A stretch of 64,000 nucleotides of DNA from Terrirhizobium terrae (GCF_030323265.1 NZ_CP104992.1:4067501-4131500), one strand, 5' to 3'; numbered from the stretch's first letter, positions 1-11,773 are shown. Made by a program: numbers and translations. Notes: a model not told the origin generated them from the letters alone.

Positions 1-334
1 TGAAAAGCGCCGGCATAAACAGCGCGCAGAAAAAGGTCAGGAGCGTGCAGACCCAGTAGAGCGGCACCAGACGGAAGAAGCGGCGGATGAGAAAGCTCAC
101 GGGATCGAAACGGGCATCACCGGACGGATGATTGTTGATATGAGCAATGATGAAGCCGCTGATCGCGAAGAAGACGATGACGCCGAACAGGCCGAGCGTC
201 AGGATCGAATTGTTCGGCTGCTCGCTTGGGTGCTCGATCACATGAGCGATCACCACCGATCCCGCCGCGAGCCCGCGCAGGATTTGTATCGACAGGAGCT
301 TGCGCTGGCTGTTTTGCTGGGGCGATGCGCTCAT
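1..334 (-). CDS. Acyltransferase 3 (OafA/YrhL-like) family protein, truncated by window edge
   Basis: The reverse strand reads open from an ATG at 334 to the left edge of the window, giving about 111 residues without a stop. The protein begins MSASPQQNSQRKLLSIQILRG, followed by AAGSVVIAHVIEH, a hydrophobic stretch (LFGVIVFFAISGFIIAHI) and FLIRRFFRLVPLYWVCTL. The order Q-x-LRGxAA, H, FFxISGFI, RRxxRLxPLYW is characteristic of membrane acyltransferase 3 proteins, which O-acylate polysaccharides or LPS at the inner membrane; the early His is the usual catalytic candidate. The C-terminal two thirds lie outside the window, so the substrate cannot be inferred. The start is supported by an AAGGA about 8 bases upstream. 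The gene is divergent from carB. Confidence 0.8.
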   Translation of the reverse strand, partial: MSASPQQNSQRKLLSIQILRGLAAGSVVIAHVIEHPSEQPNNSILTLGLFGVIVFFAISGFIIAHINNHPSGDARFDPVSFLIRRFFRLVPLYWVCTLLTFFCALFMPALF

Positions 335-691
335 GGGCAAATCCTTGTCGCTCGTTGAGCGGCAAGGAATAGCCGCTTCGCCCCGCACAGTCATTAGTTA
401 GCGCTAATATTCTTAATGACGGAACCGCTATCGATTCAGATGCAGAGCGATACGCGTCCCGGCGAACCAGACAGGTGAAAACGGCACATCATCGCGGCAA
501 GGTCGCATCCCCTCCGCGGCCTTGGAAACCAAACCGCGGATTCCTGTCGATTTGCTCAATTATGGGGTTCCGTTCGGGCAAACATTTGCCTATAAGCCGC
601 GTCTAGCCAGAAAAATGATGCGCACGCCACCCGACCGGAGCTCCCTGCCCCGAGCCGGTTTTTCGCGCAGAAAAACAGCGGATAGAGACCC
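335..691. other. Intergenic region between divergent acyltransferase and carB
   Basis: This 357-base gap holds the promoters of two divergent genes. It contains an operator-like element at 390-420: outer arms GTCATTA and TAATGAC enclose the palindrome TTAGCGCTAA. A TATAAG hexamer at 591-596 could be the -10 of carB, about 95 bases before its start, but no good -35 matches it. A second inverted repeat, CCGCGG, occurs around 515-540. I see no credible coding sequence. Confidence 0.4.
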
Positions 692-4174
<3,483 letters not shown>

Positions 4175-4185
4175 GCCACAATAGG

Positions 4186-4218
4186 AGCCGGTCAGCATTC
4201 CTGTTGACCGGCTTCTTT
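4186..4218 (+). terminator. Rho-independent terminator of carB
   Basis: Perfect 9-bp arms AGCCGGTCA and TGACCGGCT separated by 10 bases and followed by TCTTT, starting 12 bases after the carB stop. Confidence 0.8.
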
Positions 4219-4224
4219 GCCGTG

Positions 4225-4262
4225 TATTTATCCGATCAGTTAATTAACCGAACGGATAAATA
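4225..4262. promoter_or_regulatory. Probable ArsR autoregulatory operator over the start codon
   Basis: A long inverted repeat has arms TATTTATCCG (4225-4234) and CGGATAAATA (4253-4262). Between them lies a second palindrome, GTTAATTAAC. The right arm runs into the ATG of the ArsR gene. ArsR repressors bind such A/T-rich dyads in their own promoters, so autoregulation is likely; this is inference from position and symmetry. Confidence 0.65.
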
Positions 4263-4618
4263 TGCCCCTCGATCCTCTTTCACAGACGATGTTCGCGCTT
4301 GCGGACCCGACGCGCCGGGCGATCCTTGCGCGGCTTTCGACCGGCGAGGCAACGGTCAACGAGCTGGCTGCGCCCTTCGACATGAGCCTGCCGGCTGTCT
4401 CCAAGCACCTGAAGGTTCTGGAGCGCGCCAACCTGATCACCCGCAGCCGCACCGCCCAGTGGCGCCCCTGCCGCCTGGAGCCCGAGCCCCTGAAGGCCGT
4501 CGACGGCTGGCTCGGCGACTACCGCAAGCTCTGGGAACACCGGCTGGACAGGCTGGAAAACTATCTCGCGACGCTGAATCGGCCGGAAGACAAGAGGGAG
4601 GACGGCAATGACCGATAA
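4262..4618 (+). CDS. ArsR-family winged-helix transcriptional repressor
   Basis: The 118-residue protein has a winged helix: FALADPTRRAILARLSTGEATVNEL, then the recognition-helix region MSLPAVSKHLKVLERANLI and the wing TRSRTAQWRP. The C-terminal helix WLGDYRKLWEHRLDRLENYL is typical of the ArsR subgroup encoded with SRPBCC (AHSA1) proteins, which lacks the metal-binding Cys of arsenic or zinc sensors. Its stop overlaps the start of the SRPBCC gene by 11 bases, so they are translationally coupled. The dyad immediately upstream is the likely operator. There is no clear Shine-Dalgarno, and the operator abuts the ATG, so the transcript may have a very short leader. The ligand is unknown. Confidence 0.88.
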   Translation: MPLDPLSQTMFALADPTRRAILARLSTGEATVNELAAPFDMSLPAVSKHLKVLERANLITRSRTAQWRPCRLEPEPLKAVDGWLGDYRKLWEHRLDRLENYLATLNRPEDKREDGNDR

Positions 4619-5066
4619 TCTGGAACGCTCGCTGATCATCGAGAACGAACGGGTGTTTGCGGCAGACCGCCCTGCCCTGTTCAGGGCATTCTCCGATCCG
4701 GATGTGCTGGTGAAATGGTGGGGGCCACACGGCTTCACCAACCGCATAGAGCAGTTCGAGTTCAGGAACGGCGGCACATGGATGATCGTCATGACCTCTT
4801 CCAGCGATACCGATTTCGAAAATCACTGGACCTTCGAGGACATCCGGCCGGATGAACGCATCGTCGCCTTCCATCACGGCCCGATGCACGCCTTCGGGTT
4901 GGAGATCGGCTTCCATGAGGCTGACGCCGAGACGCGCCTCACCTGGCGCATGTCCTTCGAGGATATGGAAGAGAACCGGCAGATCGAAAAATTCCTTCGG
5001 GCCGCCAACGAACAGAATTTCGACCGGCTGGAAGCCGTCTTGTCAGACTTGGAAAAGGATCGCTGA
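4608..5066 (+). CDS. SRPBCC (AHSA1/START-like) domain protein
   Basis: This 152-residue protein has the AHSA1-like arrangement: VFAADRPALFRAFSDPDVLVKWWGPHGFTNRIEQFEFRNGG near the N-terminus, then YT-type strands (HWTFEDIRPDERIVAFHH) and a long C-terminal helix. SRPBCC folds form a deep hydrophobic cavity for small lipophilic ligands. Proteins of this type commonly sit directly after an ArsR gene and are thought to handle or sense the inducing compound. It overlaps the ArsR gene by 11 bases, and a second SRPBCC gene starts one base after its stop. No catalytic function can be assigned from sequence. Confidence 0.88.
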   Translation: MTDNLERSLIIENERVFAADRPALFRAFSDPDVLVKWWGPHGFTNRIEQFEFRNGGTWMIVMTSSSDTDFENHWTFEDIRPDERIVAFHHGPMHAFGLEIGFHEADAETRLTWRMSFEDMEENRQIEKFLRAANEQNFDRLEAVLSDLEKDR

Positions 5067-5067
5067 G

Positions 5068-5528
5068 ATGAGTGCAGAACTGGACCCGAGCAAAATCATC
5101 CGCCTCGACCGCTTGATCGACGCCCCGCGCGAACTCGTCTTCGCGGCCCTTTCCGATGCAAGGCATCTCGATGCGTGGTGGGGACCGGAGGGTTTTACCA
5201 ACGAGACGCATGCCATGAGTTTCGAAGTCGGCGGCCTGTGGCACTACACGATGCACGGCCGGGACGGAAAGGACTGGCCGAACTGGATCCGCTACACCGA
5301 GATCACCGCCCCTCCCGCATCGCCTATGACCACGGCGGCGAGCTGGATGAGCCTGCGCATTTCACCGGCCTGATCACGCTCGATGAGGAAAGCGGCAAGA
5401 CCCGCATCACACTCACCCTGATCCTGCCGACCGCGGAGGCCAAGCAGGCGGTGGTCGAGTTCGGCGCGGTGGAAGGTGGGCAGCAGACGCTCGCCAAGCT
5501 CGATCGGTATATGGGGACACTCAGGTAA
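5068..5528 (+). pseudogene. Second SRPBCC (AHSA1-like) domain protein, frame broken by one missing base
   Basis: This paralogue of the preceding gene starts MSAELDPSKIIRLDRLIDAP and keeps LDAWWGPEGFTNETHAMSFEVGG. The frame then fails after WIRYTEITAP at about 5308-5316. The neighbouring frame continues exactly where expected (SRIAYDHGGELDEPAHFTGL) to a normal C-terminus, LDRYMGTLR. Adding one C to the CCCC run at 5308-5312 restores a 153-residue protein, nearly the same length as its neighbour. The break is therefore more likely a homopolymer sequencing error than real inactivation. It is the third gene of the ArsR-SRPBCC operon. Confidence 0.75.
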
Positions 5529-5771
5529 AGGACTTAAGGTCGGTCGCGGCTACGAAGTCTCTGGGTCGAACGAAGTCCGAGCAGCCAGCATACTAGCGGT
5601 TATGAGCAGGCCGAAATAGAGTTTATGAGACCTTGATACATCACTTTTAGTCAGGGGATCGAGCGGGAGGATCCGAACAGGCGGTTGCCGGATGACCCGA
5701 ACCGGACCGATGGGGTTCGAAAAATCTAAGAGTGAGCGCAGTGCCAGCAGGTGGAGAGATAGGATAGGCAA

Positions 5772-6263
5772 GTGAAGAAATACAAACCTCTTACGATCAA
5801 CACAGGTCGATTGTTCGCAATCGAGTTGGCTGACGAGTTAGGTTTCGGGTTCGGTTATGCAACCCTATCGCATCTCAACTTTGGGCACCTCGTAAACATC
5901 TTCAAGGCGATCGGTGACACAAGAGATCTGCCACCTGAGCTCTTCGGGCAGGATTTGATAATAACAGACCATCTGATCAATGATGGGCCGTTCGTGAAGT
6001 CGCGCAACAATCCAGTCCCATGGGTTCTGCTGGATTCGGCGTGTCCCAATCCGCAGGTGCCTCGAAATACCTTCTTTCGGGTTGGCAATCGGATCTTCGA
6101 TATGCAAACCGATCAAGAAGTGACGGACGACACTCTCGATCCGGATAGCTTTCCACCCGTGAAGTTCCCTATGGACGATCGTCTGACCTACGAGGTGACG
6201 GCTCTCCTTACCGGGAAGCAGTGGCGCCTTAACGAAGAGAAAGATCTGTACGAGATATTTTGA
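5772..6263 (+). CDS. Immunity protein 26 (Imm26)-like small protein
   Basis: This 163-residue protein starts with GTG at 5772. It begins KKYKPLTINTGRLFAIELAD and continues GFGFGYATLSHLNFGHLVNIF. The pattern of a short strand, GxLFAI-L-D-xGFGFGY and a later PWVLLD resembles the Imm26/DUF1629-type immunity proteins; I recognise this from general pattern only. The gene is visibly more A/T-rich than its neighbours and stands alone, with 243 bases upstream and 172 downstream, which fits an acquired cassette. No polymorphic toxin is adjacent, though a DUF2235 (Tle1-type) hydrolase follows on the same strand. The frame is intact and no signal peptide is visible, so it is probably cytoplasmic. Confidence 0.55.
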   Translation: MKKYKPLTINTGRLFAIELADELGFGFGYATLSHLNFGHLVNIFKAIGDTRDLPPELFGQDLIITDHLINDGPFVKSRNNPVPWVLLDSACPNPQVPRNTFFRVGNRIFDMQTDQEVTDDTLDPDSFPPVKFPMDDRLTYEVTALLTGKQWRLNEEKDLYEIF

Positions 6264-6435
6264 AGCTGGCGGCGGCTTTGAGCAGCGTGATCGTTATGGG
6301 AGCCAAGGCCCCCGGCCACATTGAGGCGCAGTTGAGCGTCGCGCTCAATCCCCCAGTTCCATCTGAAACTCCACCCTTCATTGAACATCCCCCACACCAC
6401 TGGTAATTTCACCCTGCATTCGCGAGGGGGCGGGC

Positions 6436-7641
6436 ATGTCGAAGAATATCGTCATTCTGTTCGACGGGACGTCGAACGAGATTTCCGCGGACCGCACCAA
6501 TGTGCTGAGGCTGTTCGGCGCGCTGGAGCGTTCGGAGCGCCAGATCGTCCACTATGATCCGGGCGTCGGCACATTTGGCGCCAACAATGCCTGGTCGAAA
6601 CTCTATCGCAATTCAGTCGAGGTCTGGGGGCTGGCCACCGGCTGGGGGCTCGACCAGAACGTCAAGGAAGCCTACCGGTTTCTGATCGAGAACTACGATG
6701 CCGGCCCGACGGATGCCGATGGCAATCATGTGGATCGCGATCGCATCTACATTTTCGGCTTCAGCCGCGGCGCCTATACCGCGCGGGTGCTGGCGGGCTT
6801 CATCCATGCGCTCGGCTTCATGAGCCGCTACCATCTCAATCTGCTGGATTATGCCTACAATACCTACAAGGGCATTTCCGACCGGGAACAGAGAGGGCAG
6901 GATACGGTTCAGGACGGCGATGCACGGTCGGCCTTCGCCTCGATGCGGCTATATGAGCGCACTTTGAAGACCGGCAGGCCGCCGATCAAGCTGCTCGGTC
7001 TGTTCGATACGGTCGCTTCCGTCATCGAGCCCGGAAAACACTGGCTGCAGATGAAGACCCATCCCTTCACCCACCGCAACCCGAGCGTCGAGTGGGTGCG
7101 CCATGCAGTCGCCATCGACGAGCGCCGCACCATGTTCCAGCCGGAGCTCTGGACACCCGATCAGGACTACAGGGGAAGTCCGTTCAAGAAGGTGAAGGCG
7201 AAGCAGAATTTCAGGGAAGTCTGGTTTTCCGGCGTGCATGGCGATATCGGCGGCGGTTATCCCGAAGCGGAAAGCGGCCAGGTAAAAATCCCGCTCGACT
7301 GGATGATCCGCGAGACGGAACCCACCGGACTGCTCTTTCAGCAGCATACCGTCGACAATTTGGTGCGCGGCGAGCGCGACAATAAATATGTGCCGCTCGA
7401 TCCGCTCGCGACACTACACGATTCCATGAGCTTCGGCTGGCGGCTGCTCGAAGCCGTGCCCCGCCGCGTGCCGGAAAATTCCTGGCGCAAGCGCGGCGAC
7501 CGACGCAGGATATATATTCCCTGCAAGGACCGGCGCCTCATTCCCGATGGCGCGATACTGCACGATTCCGTAAGAATCCGGATCGACGCGGGCGGCTATA
7601 ATCCGCCGAACCTGCCGAAGAATCCGGTCTACGTACCGTGA
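6436..7641 (+). CDS. DUF2235 alpha/beta-hydrolase domain protein
   Basis: The 401-residue protein is a DUF2235 (T6SS phospholipase effector Tle1-like) hydrolase. It opens with MSKNIVILFDGTSNE (FDGT at 9-12) and has the nucleophile elbow GFSRGAYTAR with Ser110. A second acidic motif, LGLFDTVAS, and GVHGDIGGGYPE supply plausible Asp and His partners of the triad. DUF2235 proteins include secreted phospholipases but also many solitary cytosolic proteins of unknown role. Here there is no VgrG, PAAR or Hcp gene nearby and no signal peptide, so secretion is not supported by context. The start at 6436 follows GAGGGGGCGGGC. Confidence 0.85.
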   Translation: MSKNIVILFDGTSNEISADRTNVLRLFGALERSERQIVHYDPGVGTFGANNAWSKLYRNSVEVWGLATGWGLDQNVKEAYRFLIENYDAGPTDADGNHVDRDRIYIFGFSRGAYTARVLAGFIHALGFMSRYHLNLLDYAYNTYKGISDREQRGQDTVQDGDARSAFASMRLYERTLKTGRPPIKLLGLFDTVASVIEPGKHWLQMKTHPFTHRNPSVEWVRHAVAIDERRTMFQPELWTPDQDYRGSPFKKVKAKQNFREVWFSGVHGDIGGGYPEAESGQVKIPLDWMIRETEPTGLLFQQHTVDNLVRGERDNKYVPLDPLATLHDSMSFGWRLLEAVPRRVPENSWRKRGDRRRIYIPCKDRRLIPDGAILHDSVRIRIDAGGYNPPNLPKNPVYVP

Positions 7642-7745
7642 AGGCTATCTCGTGGGAAGCTGGCGCAGGAACGGCAGGCCGCCTGCGGATCAGATACGAA
7701 GGATCGATGCGCGCCGCGGCGCGATAAGACATGTCCGCTGGCGGG

Positions 7746-7862
7746 TCATCCGGCATAATCCCGGAAATATTTCCACATCAGCAAGGCGACAATAGCCAGG
7801 GCTGTCCACGTCACGACTGCGACGAGGATCGACATGATCAGGTTAGCAACCCGCCTCGTCAT
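7746..7862 (-). CDS. Small single-pass membrane protein (38 aa), hypothetical
   Basis: A 38-codon reverse-strand reading frame starts at an ATG at 7862, preceded by CTGGAGGTGCCGCCGC, a good Shine-Dalgarno at normal spacing. The peptide begins MTRRVANLIMSILVAVVTW, continues with a hydrophobic segment of about 20 residues, and ends MWKYFRDYAG. Basic residues before the helix and a short charged tail predict an N-in single-pass inner-membrane microprotein. I recognise no family. The support is the combination of ribosome site, membrane-helix composition and absence of any overlapping gene; translation is not proven. Confidence 0.45.
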   Translation of the reverse strand: MTRRVANLIMSILVAVVTWTALAIVALLMWKYFRDYAG

Positions 7863-8158
7863 GCGGCGGCACCTCCAGAATTGATCCGGGGATAGGCTAG
7901 AGGCCAATATTCGGCCTGTCCCGATTGAAGACTGGGAAGTCTTAAGAGACTACGCTGCAGTGCACACAAGATTTCGCAGCCCGTCCCGTTTCGCGCCGAT
8001 ACGGCGTCGAAATGGCACAGGAACGCCCGTCGGGTTGCATCATCAAAATTGCATATTTATCGAGCGTTGTGCGACTTCCGGATAGCATCAGCCTCGCCCT
8101 CAAGGCCGGGATTGCCCTACACGATGGCGAACATGCGGGCGCGGCAGAGACAGTTGCT

Positions 8159-8251
8159 TCAAGCCTCGTTGATGAAGCCCATCAGCAGCGCCGCCGCGAG
8201 TAGGAGCAGCAGGCCGGCATCGAACAGGGAAAAGTGCTGCAATATGTCCAT
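8159..8251 (-). CDS. Very small membrane protein (30 aa), hypothetical
   Basis: The reverse strand has CAGGAGG eight bases before an ATG at 8251. The 30-residue product starts MDILQHFSLFDAG and then has a run of Leu/Ala residues (LLLLLAAALLMGF) ending INEA. It would be a single transmembrane helix with almost no soluble part. Its size and shape resemble KdpF-type accessory peptides, but there is no kdp operon here and the C-terminus does not fit. The strong Shine-Dalgarno is the main evidence. Together with the 38-residue frame at 7746-7862 it fills a stretch that otherwise has no genes. Confidence 0.45.
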   Translation of the reverse strand: MDILQHFSLFDAGLLLLLAAALLMGFINEA

Positions 8252-8368
8252 GGCATTATCCTCCTGAAGGCAGATAGGCCTTCATCGGGAGACTGATCCG
8301 CTCCCTCCCCCATGTCCTTGACCTCGCGCAACCACCCTTGCCAATCGCCAAGCACCGAATAAACGGCC

Positions 8369-9822
8369 TCACATCAGGCGCTGCACCGCCGCCAGATCGT
8401 CGCGGAAGCGGATAAGCTCCTCCTGCTTCCGTCCCTCGTCGGGAATGCGCAGGAGATAGGATGGGTGGACGGTAACGAAGAGCGTGCGGCCATCCTCCAT
8501 CGGGATCGGCGCGCTGCGTACGTCTTCGAGCTTCTGGCGCATGTCGGTCAGCGCAAACAGCGCCGTCGCCCCCATCGCCACGAGAAGCTTGGGCTGAACC
8601 AGTTCGATTTCCTTCGTGAGCCACCAGCGGCATTGCCGCACCTCGCCCATATTCGGCTTCTGATGGATGCGGCGCTTGCCGCGCGGCTCGTATTTGAAAT
8701 GCTTCACCGCATTGGTCACATAGAGGCCGTGGCGATCGATGCCGACCTGTTTAAGCGTATCGTTGAACAATTGGCCCGCCGGCCCGACAAAGGGTTTGCC
8801 GGCAAGATCCTCCTGGTCGCCCGGCTGTTCGCCGATGATCATCGTCGCCGCATTGGCCGGTCCCTCGCCGAATACAGTCTGGGTGGCCCGGCAATAGATG
8901 TCGCAGCGCGTGCAGGACCGCGCCTCCTCCCGCAGGTCTTCGAGCGTGCCGGAGGCGGCGCGTGGCGTGGCCGGCACCTTCGCTGCCGCCTCCTGGATGC
9001 GATGGTGGAAAGGCAGCGGCTCGCTCGCCTGTTTCGCCGCCATCTCGATGACATTGGCCTCGGCATTGGCGATCAGGCTCGGGATGAGATCCGCTTCCGG
9101 AAGGTTCTTCCAGTATTTCTTCGGCATCTCCTTCGTCATCATCTTCACCTTCAGCCGCGCCGGGTTGAAGATGGAGGCATAATAGGTGCGCCACAGCTCG
9201 TCGGTATCGTCGCGAAGGTTCGGCTTTTCGGCCGGATCGTCGGTGGTGCGCAACTCCTCGCCATCCCAGGATGCCGAGCCCTTGGGCGTCAGGATCAGCC
9301 AGTCCATGTCGGTGAAGCGGCGCTGGAAGAATGGCGCCACACGGCTGACGATGAAATGGTCCGGCTCGAACCAGGCGATGAAGCGCCGCCGCCCGGCAGT
9401 CTCCTCCGGCAGCTGCAGTTCCTTGAAGCGGACGAAGGCCGTCATCTTGTGATAATCGCGCCCGACCGACTTCGCCATGCGGCTGGCGGCCACCACATCC
9501 TGGTCGCTGGCATGCTGCAACAGCGACTTGGCCCCAAAATTGATGCGGAACAGCATGCGATAAAGAAGCGCGAAGCGGGTCGGGTCGGAATGACAGAGCA
9601 CGGCCTCGGCCAACCGGACGAAGGCCATGGAGACGATCGGCTTTTCGCAGAGAGGGGACGGTTCCGGCAGGCGGTTGTCGTCGAAACCGAACAGCCCGTC
9701 GGCATCGTCCATCGTGCGCCAGTCGATGATGTCGGGCACGATGCCGGCCAGCATGAAGGCCCGGGCGGCATCCCGCCACTCGGTCGCATCCCCCGCCCCC
9801 GCAAGGAATAGCGGAACATCAT
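8369..9822 (-). pseudogene. UdgX-type uracil-DNA glycosylase fused to an N-terminal DUF4130 domain (frame broken near the N-terminus)
   Basis: The C-terminal half is a UdgX-type uracil-DNA glycosylase: CTRCDIYC (iron-sulfur cysteines), GEQPGDQEDLAGKPFVGPAG (uracil-binding motif, about residue 331), the UdgX-specific loop KRRIH (about 383-387) and VTVHPSYLL. In UdgX the His of that loop bonds covalently to the abasic sugar after uracil excision. The N-terminal 250 or so residues are the DUF4130 (TIGR03915) domain fused to UdgX in proteobacteria. The start MMFRYSL lies at 9822, overlapping the stop of the radical-SAM gene (ATGATG). The frame must shift near 9790-9800, within two C5 runs, to reach GDATEWRDAARAFMLAG. 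Adding one base gives 484 residues. The break looks like a homopolymer error; the enzyme is probably intact in the organism. It is co-transcribed with the radical-SAM gene under a LexA box. Confidence 0.88.
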
Positions 9823-11052
9823 AGCAGCGACAGTTGCTCCGGCTGGGGTTGAAACATGGCGCGCAGGTCGGATCGATCGACGAGACGGTGCGGCGTCCAT
9901 CCGTCGCAGACGACGAAGGGCTGCACCTTTTTCAGCGACACGCCGAGCCGCTTCAAGTCATCAAGCCTCAGCCGCCGGAACCGCCGCGACGAAATGATGC
10001 CCTTGACCGTCTTGGTGCCGAAGCCCGGCACGCGCAAAAGCATCTCCCGGTCGGCACGGTTGATATCGACCGGAAAACGGTCGCGGTGCCCGAGCGCCCA
10101 GGCAAGCTTAGGGTCGAGATCGAGATCCAGCATGCCGTTGACGCCGCCGGACGTGATTTCGCCGATATCGAAGCCATAGAAGCGGTAGAGCCAGTCGGCC
10201 TGATAGAGACGGTGCTCGCGCATCAGCGGCGGCTTGATCAGCGGCAGGTTGCGAGACGAGATCGGGGATCGGGCTGAAGGCCGAATAGTAGACGCGCTTG
10301 AGGCCGTAGCTGCCGTAAAGCCGCGCGCTGGTGCCGAGGATCGTCGCGTCGTTTGCACCATCCGCGCCGACGATCATCTGCGTGCTCTGGCCGGCCGGCG
10401 CGAATTTCTTGCGTCGCTTCGTCTGCAGCGTCGGCTCGGCCATTTCCTCGATCTTGAGCCTGAGATTGCCCATGGAGCGGCGAATATTGTCCGGCCGCTT
10501 TTCCGGCGCGAACTTTCCGATCCCGGCATCGGTCGGCAGTTCGATATTGATCGACAGGCGGTCGGCATAAAGCCCCGCCTCCTCGATCAGATGGGCGGAC
10601 GCCTCGGGAATCGACTTCAGATGGATATAGCCACGGAAATTGTGGATGGTGCGAAGCTCTCTGGCGATCCGTACCATCTCCTCCATCGTGTGATCCGAGG
10701 AGCGGATGATGCCCGACGAGAGGAACAGGCCCTCGATATAGTTGCGCCGGTAGAATTCCAACGTCAGCCAGATCACTTCTTCGGGCGTGAAGCGCGCCCG
10801 CTCGACATTGCTGGAGGAGCGGTTGATGCAATAGGCGCAGTCATAGATGCAGAAATTGGTGAGCAGGATCTTCAGGAGCGAGATACAGCGACCATCTGGC
10901 GCATAGGCGTGGCAGATGCCGGAACCTTCCGTCGATCCCAGGCCGACGGATGACGACGAATCCCGCTTCGTCGTCCCGCTGGAGGCGCAGGATGCGTCAT
11001 ATTTGGCGGCGTCCGACAGGATCGCCAATCGTTCTTTCAGCGACTTCTTCAT
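9819..11052 (-). pseudogene. Putative DNA modification/repair radical SAM protein (TIGR03916 family), frame broken at 10258
   Basis: The protein begins MKKSLKERLAILSDAAKYD and has the radical-SAM cluster motif CIYDCAYC (Cys68, Cys72, Cys75), followed by GLFLSSGI and SINIELPTDAGI. The C-terminus carries a helix-hairpin-helix DNA-binding segment (VPGFGTKTVKGIISSRRF). It matches the radical-SAM family recurrently paired with the UdgX/DUF4130 protein; its reaction is not known to me. The frame runs correctly to SAFSPIPD, then resumes one frame over at SSRNLPLIKPPLMREHRLY. Removing one base from GAGATC at 10258-10263 restores a GATTC and a 410-residue protein. It is the first gene of the SOS-box operon. 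The ATG lies 8 bases from the LexA box with no Shine-Dalgarno, so the mRNA may be nearly leaderless. Confidence 0.88.
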
Positions 11053-11059
11053 TATGTTT

Positions 11060-11097
11060 GTTCTATATATGTTCTCATTGGAGGCGTCAAGAGATTG
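11060..11097 (-). promoter_or_regulatory. LexA (SOS) box overlapping a sigma-70-type promoter
   Basis: Positions 11060-11074 read GTTC-N7-GTTC exactly, the alphaproteobacterial LexA operator (GAAC-N7-GAAC on the transcribed strand). The reverse strand has CTTGAC (11091-11086), a 17-base spacer and ATATAG (11068-11063), so the operator covers the -10 and the predicted start site. This predicts LexA repression and DNA-damage induction of the radical-SAM/UdgX operon. Confidence 0.85.
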
Positions 11098-11290
11098 ACA
11101 AATGAGCGCGGTTCACATCAGATATCTATGCGGGAGACATGACGGTTTTTCGAATTTCCTCACGGGGAACATCGAAATTCTGCTATAGTGACCTATATTT
11201 TGACGATGCGATGGTTCCGAAGTTTACGCTCCGGAACCTGTTTCTTTTGTGTTCGCGGCAACCGCGGTCACATCCCTGAAGGACAAGGAA

Positions 11291-11767
11291 ATGGTTGATA
11301 AGGTACCGATGACGCCGAGCGGGTTTACCCAGCTGCAGGAAGAACTGCGCTGGAGGCAGCAGGAAGAGCGTCCCCGTATCATCGAAGCGATTGCGGAAGC
11401 GCGCGCCCATGGCGACCTTTCGGAAAACGCCGAATATCATGCCGCCAAGGAGGCCCAGAGCCACAACGAAGGCCGCATCACCGAGCTTGAGGATTTCACT
11501 GCCCGTGCAGAGGTGATCGACCTCTCCAAAATGTCCGGCTCGACCATCAAGTTCGGCGCGACGGTAAAGCTCGTCGACGAAGATACCGAAGAAGAAAAGG
11601 TCTATCAGATCGTCGGCGACCAGGAAGCCGATGTGAAGAAGGGCCGCATCTCGATCTCCTCTCCGATCGCGCGTGCGATGATCGGCAAGGAAGCCGGCGA
11701 TTCGATCGAAGTCGTGGCGCCCGGCGGATCGAAGGCCTACGAAATCCTCTCCATCTCCTGGGGCTGA
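11291..11767 (+). CDS. greA: Transcription elongation factor GreA
   Basis: GreA rescues backtracked RNA polymerase by stimulating transcript cleavage. The 158-residue protein starts MVDKVPMTPSGFTQLQEEL after AAGGACAAGGAA. It has the N-terminal coiled coil with the acidic tip region HGDLSENAEYHAAKEAQ (D and E at the hairpin tip) and the FKBP-like C-terminal domain (IKFGATVKLVDEDTEEE, SISSPIARAMIGKEAGDSIEV, LSISWG). Length matches the family. An in-frame upstream GTG exists but lacks a ribosome site. The glycosyltransferase gene begins 6 bases after its stop. Confidence 0.96.
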   Translation: MVDKVPMTPSGFTQLQEELRWRQQEERPRIIEAIAEARAHGDLSENAEYHAAKEAQSHNEGRITELEDFTARAEVIDLSKMSGSTIKFGATVKLVDEDTEEEKVYQIVGDQEADVKKGRISISSPIARAMIGKEAGDSIEVVAPGGSKAYEILSISWG

Positions 11768-11773
11768 TGCCCG

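Noticed and set aside
5299..5304. GAGATC in SRPBCC-2 as another GANTC-type insertion
   Set aside because: Removing a base there gives an early stop. Adding a C in the neighbouring run restores the family sequence, so this break is a deletion.
8159..8251. KdpF as identity of the 30-residue membrane peptide
   Set aside because: No kdpA, kdpB or kdpC nearby, and the C-terminus lacks the usual KdpF ending.
8465..9811. 448-codon forward frame opposite the UdgX gene
   Set aside because: It is a shadow of a gene whose uracil-binding and KRRIH motifs are clear on the other strand.
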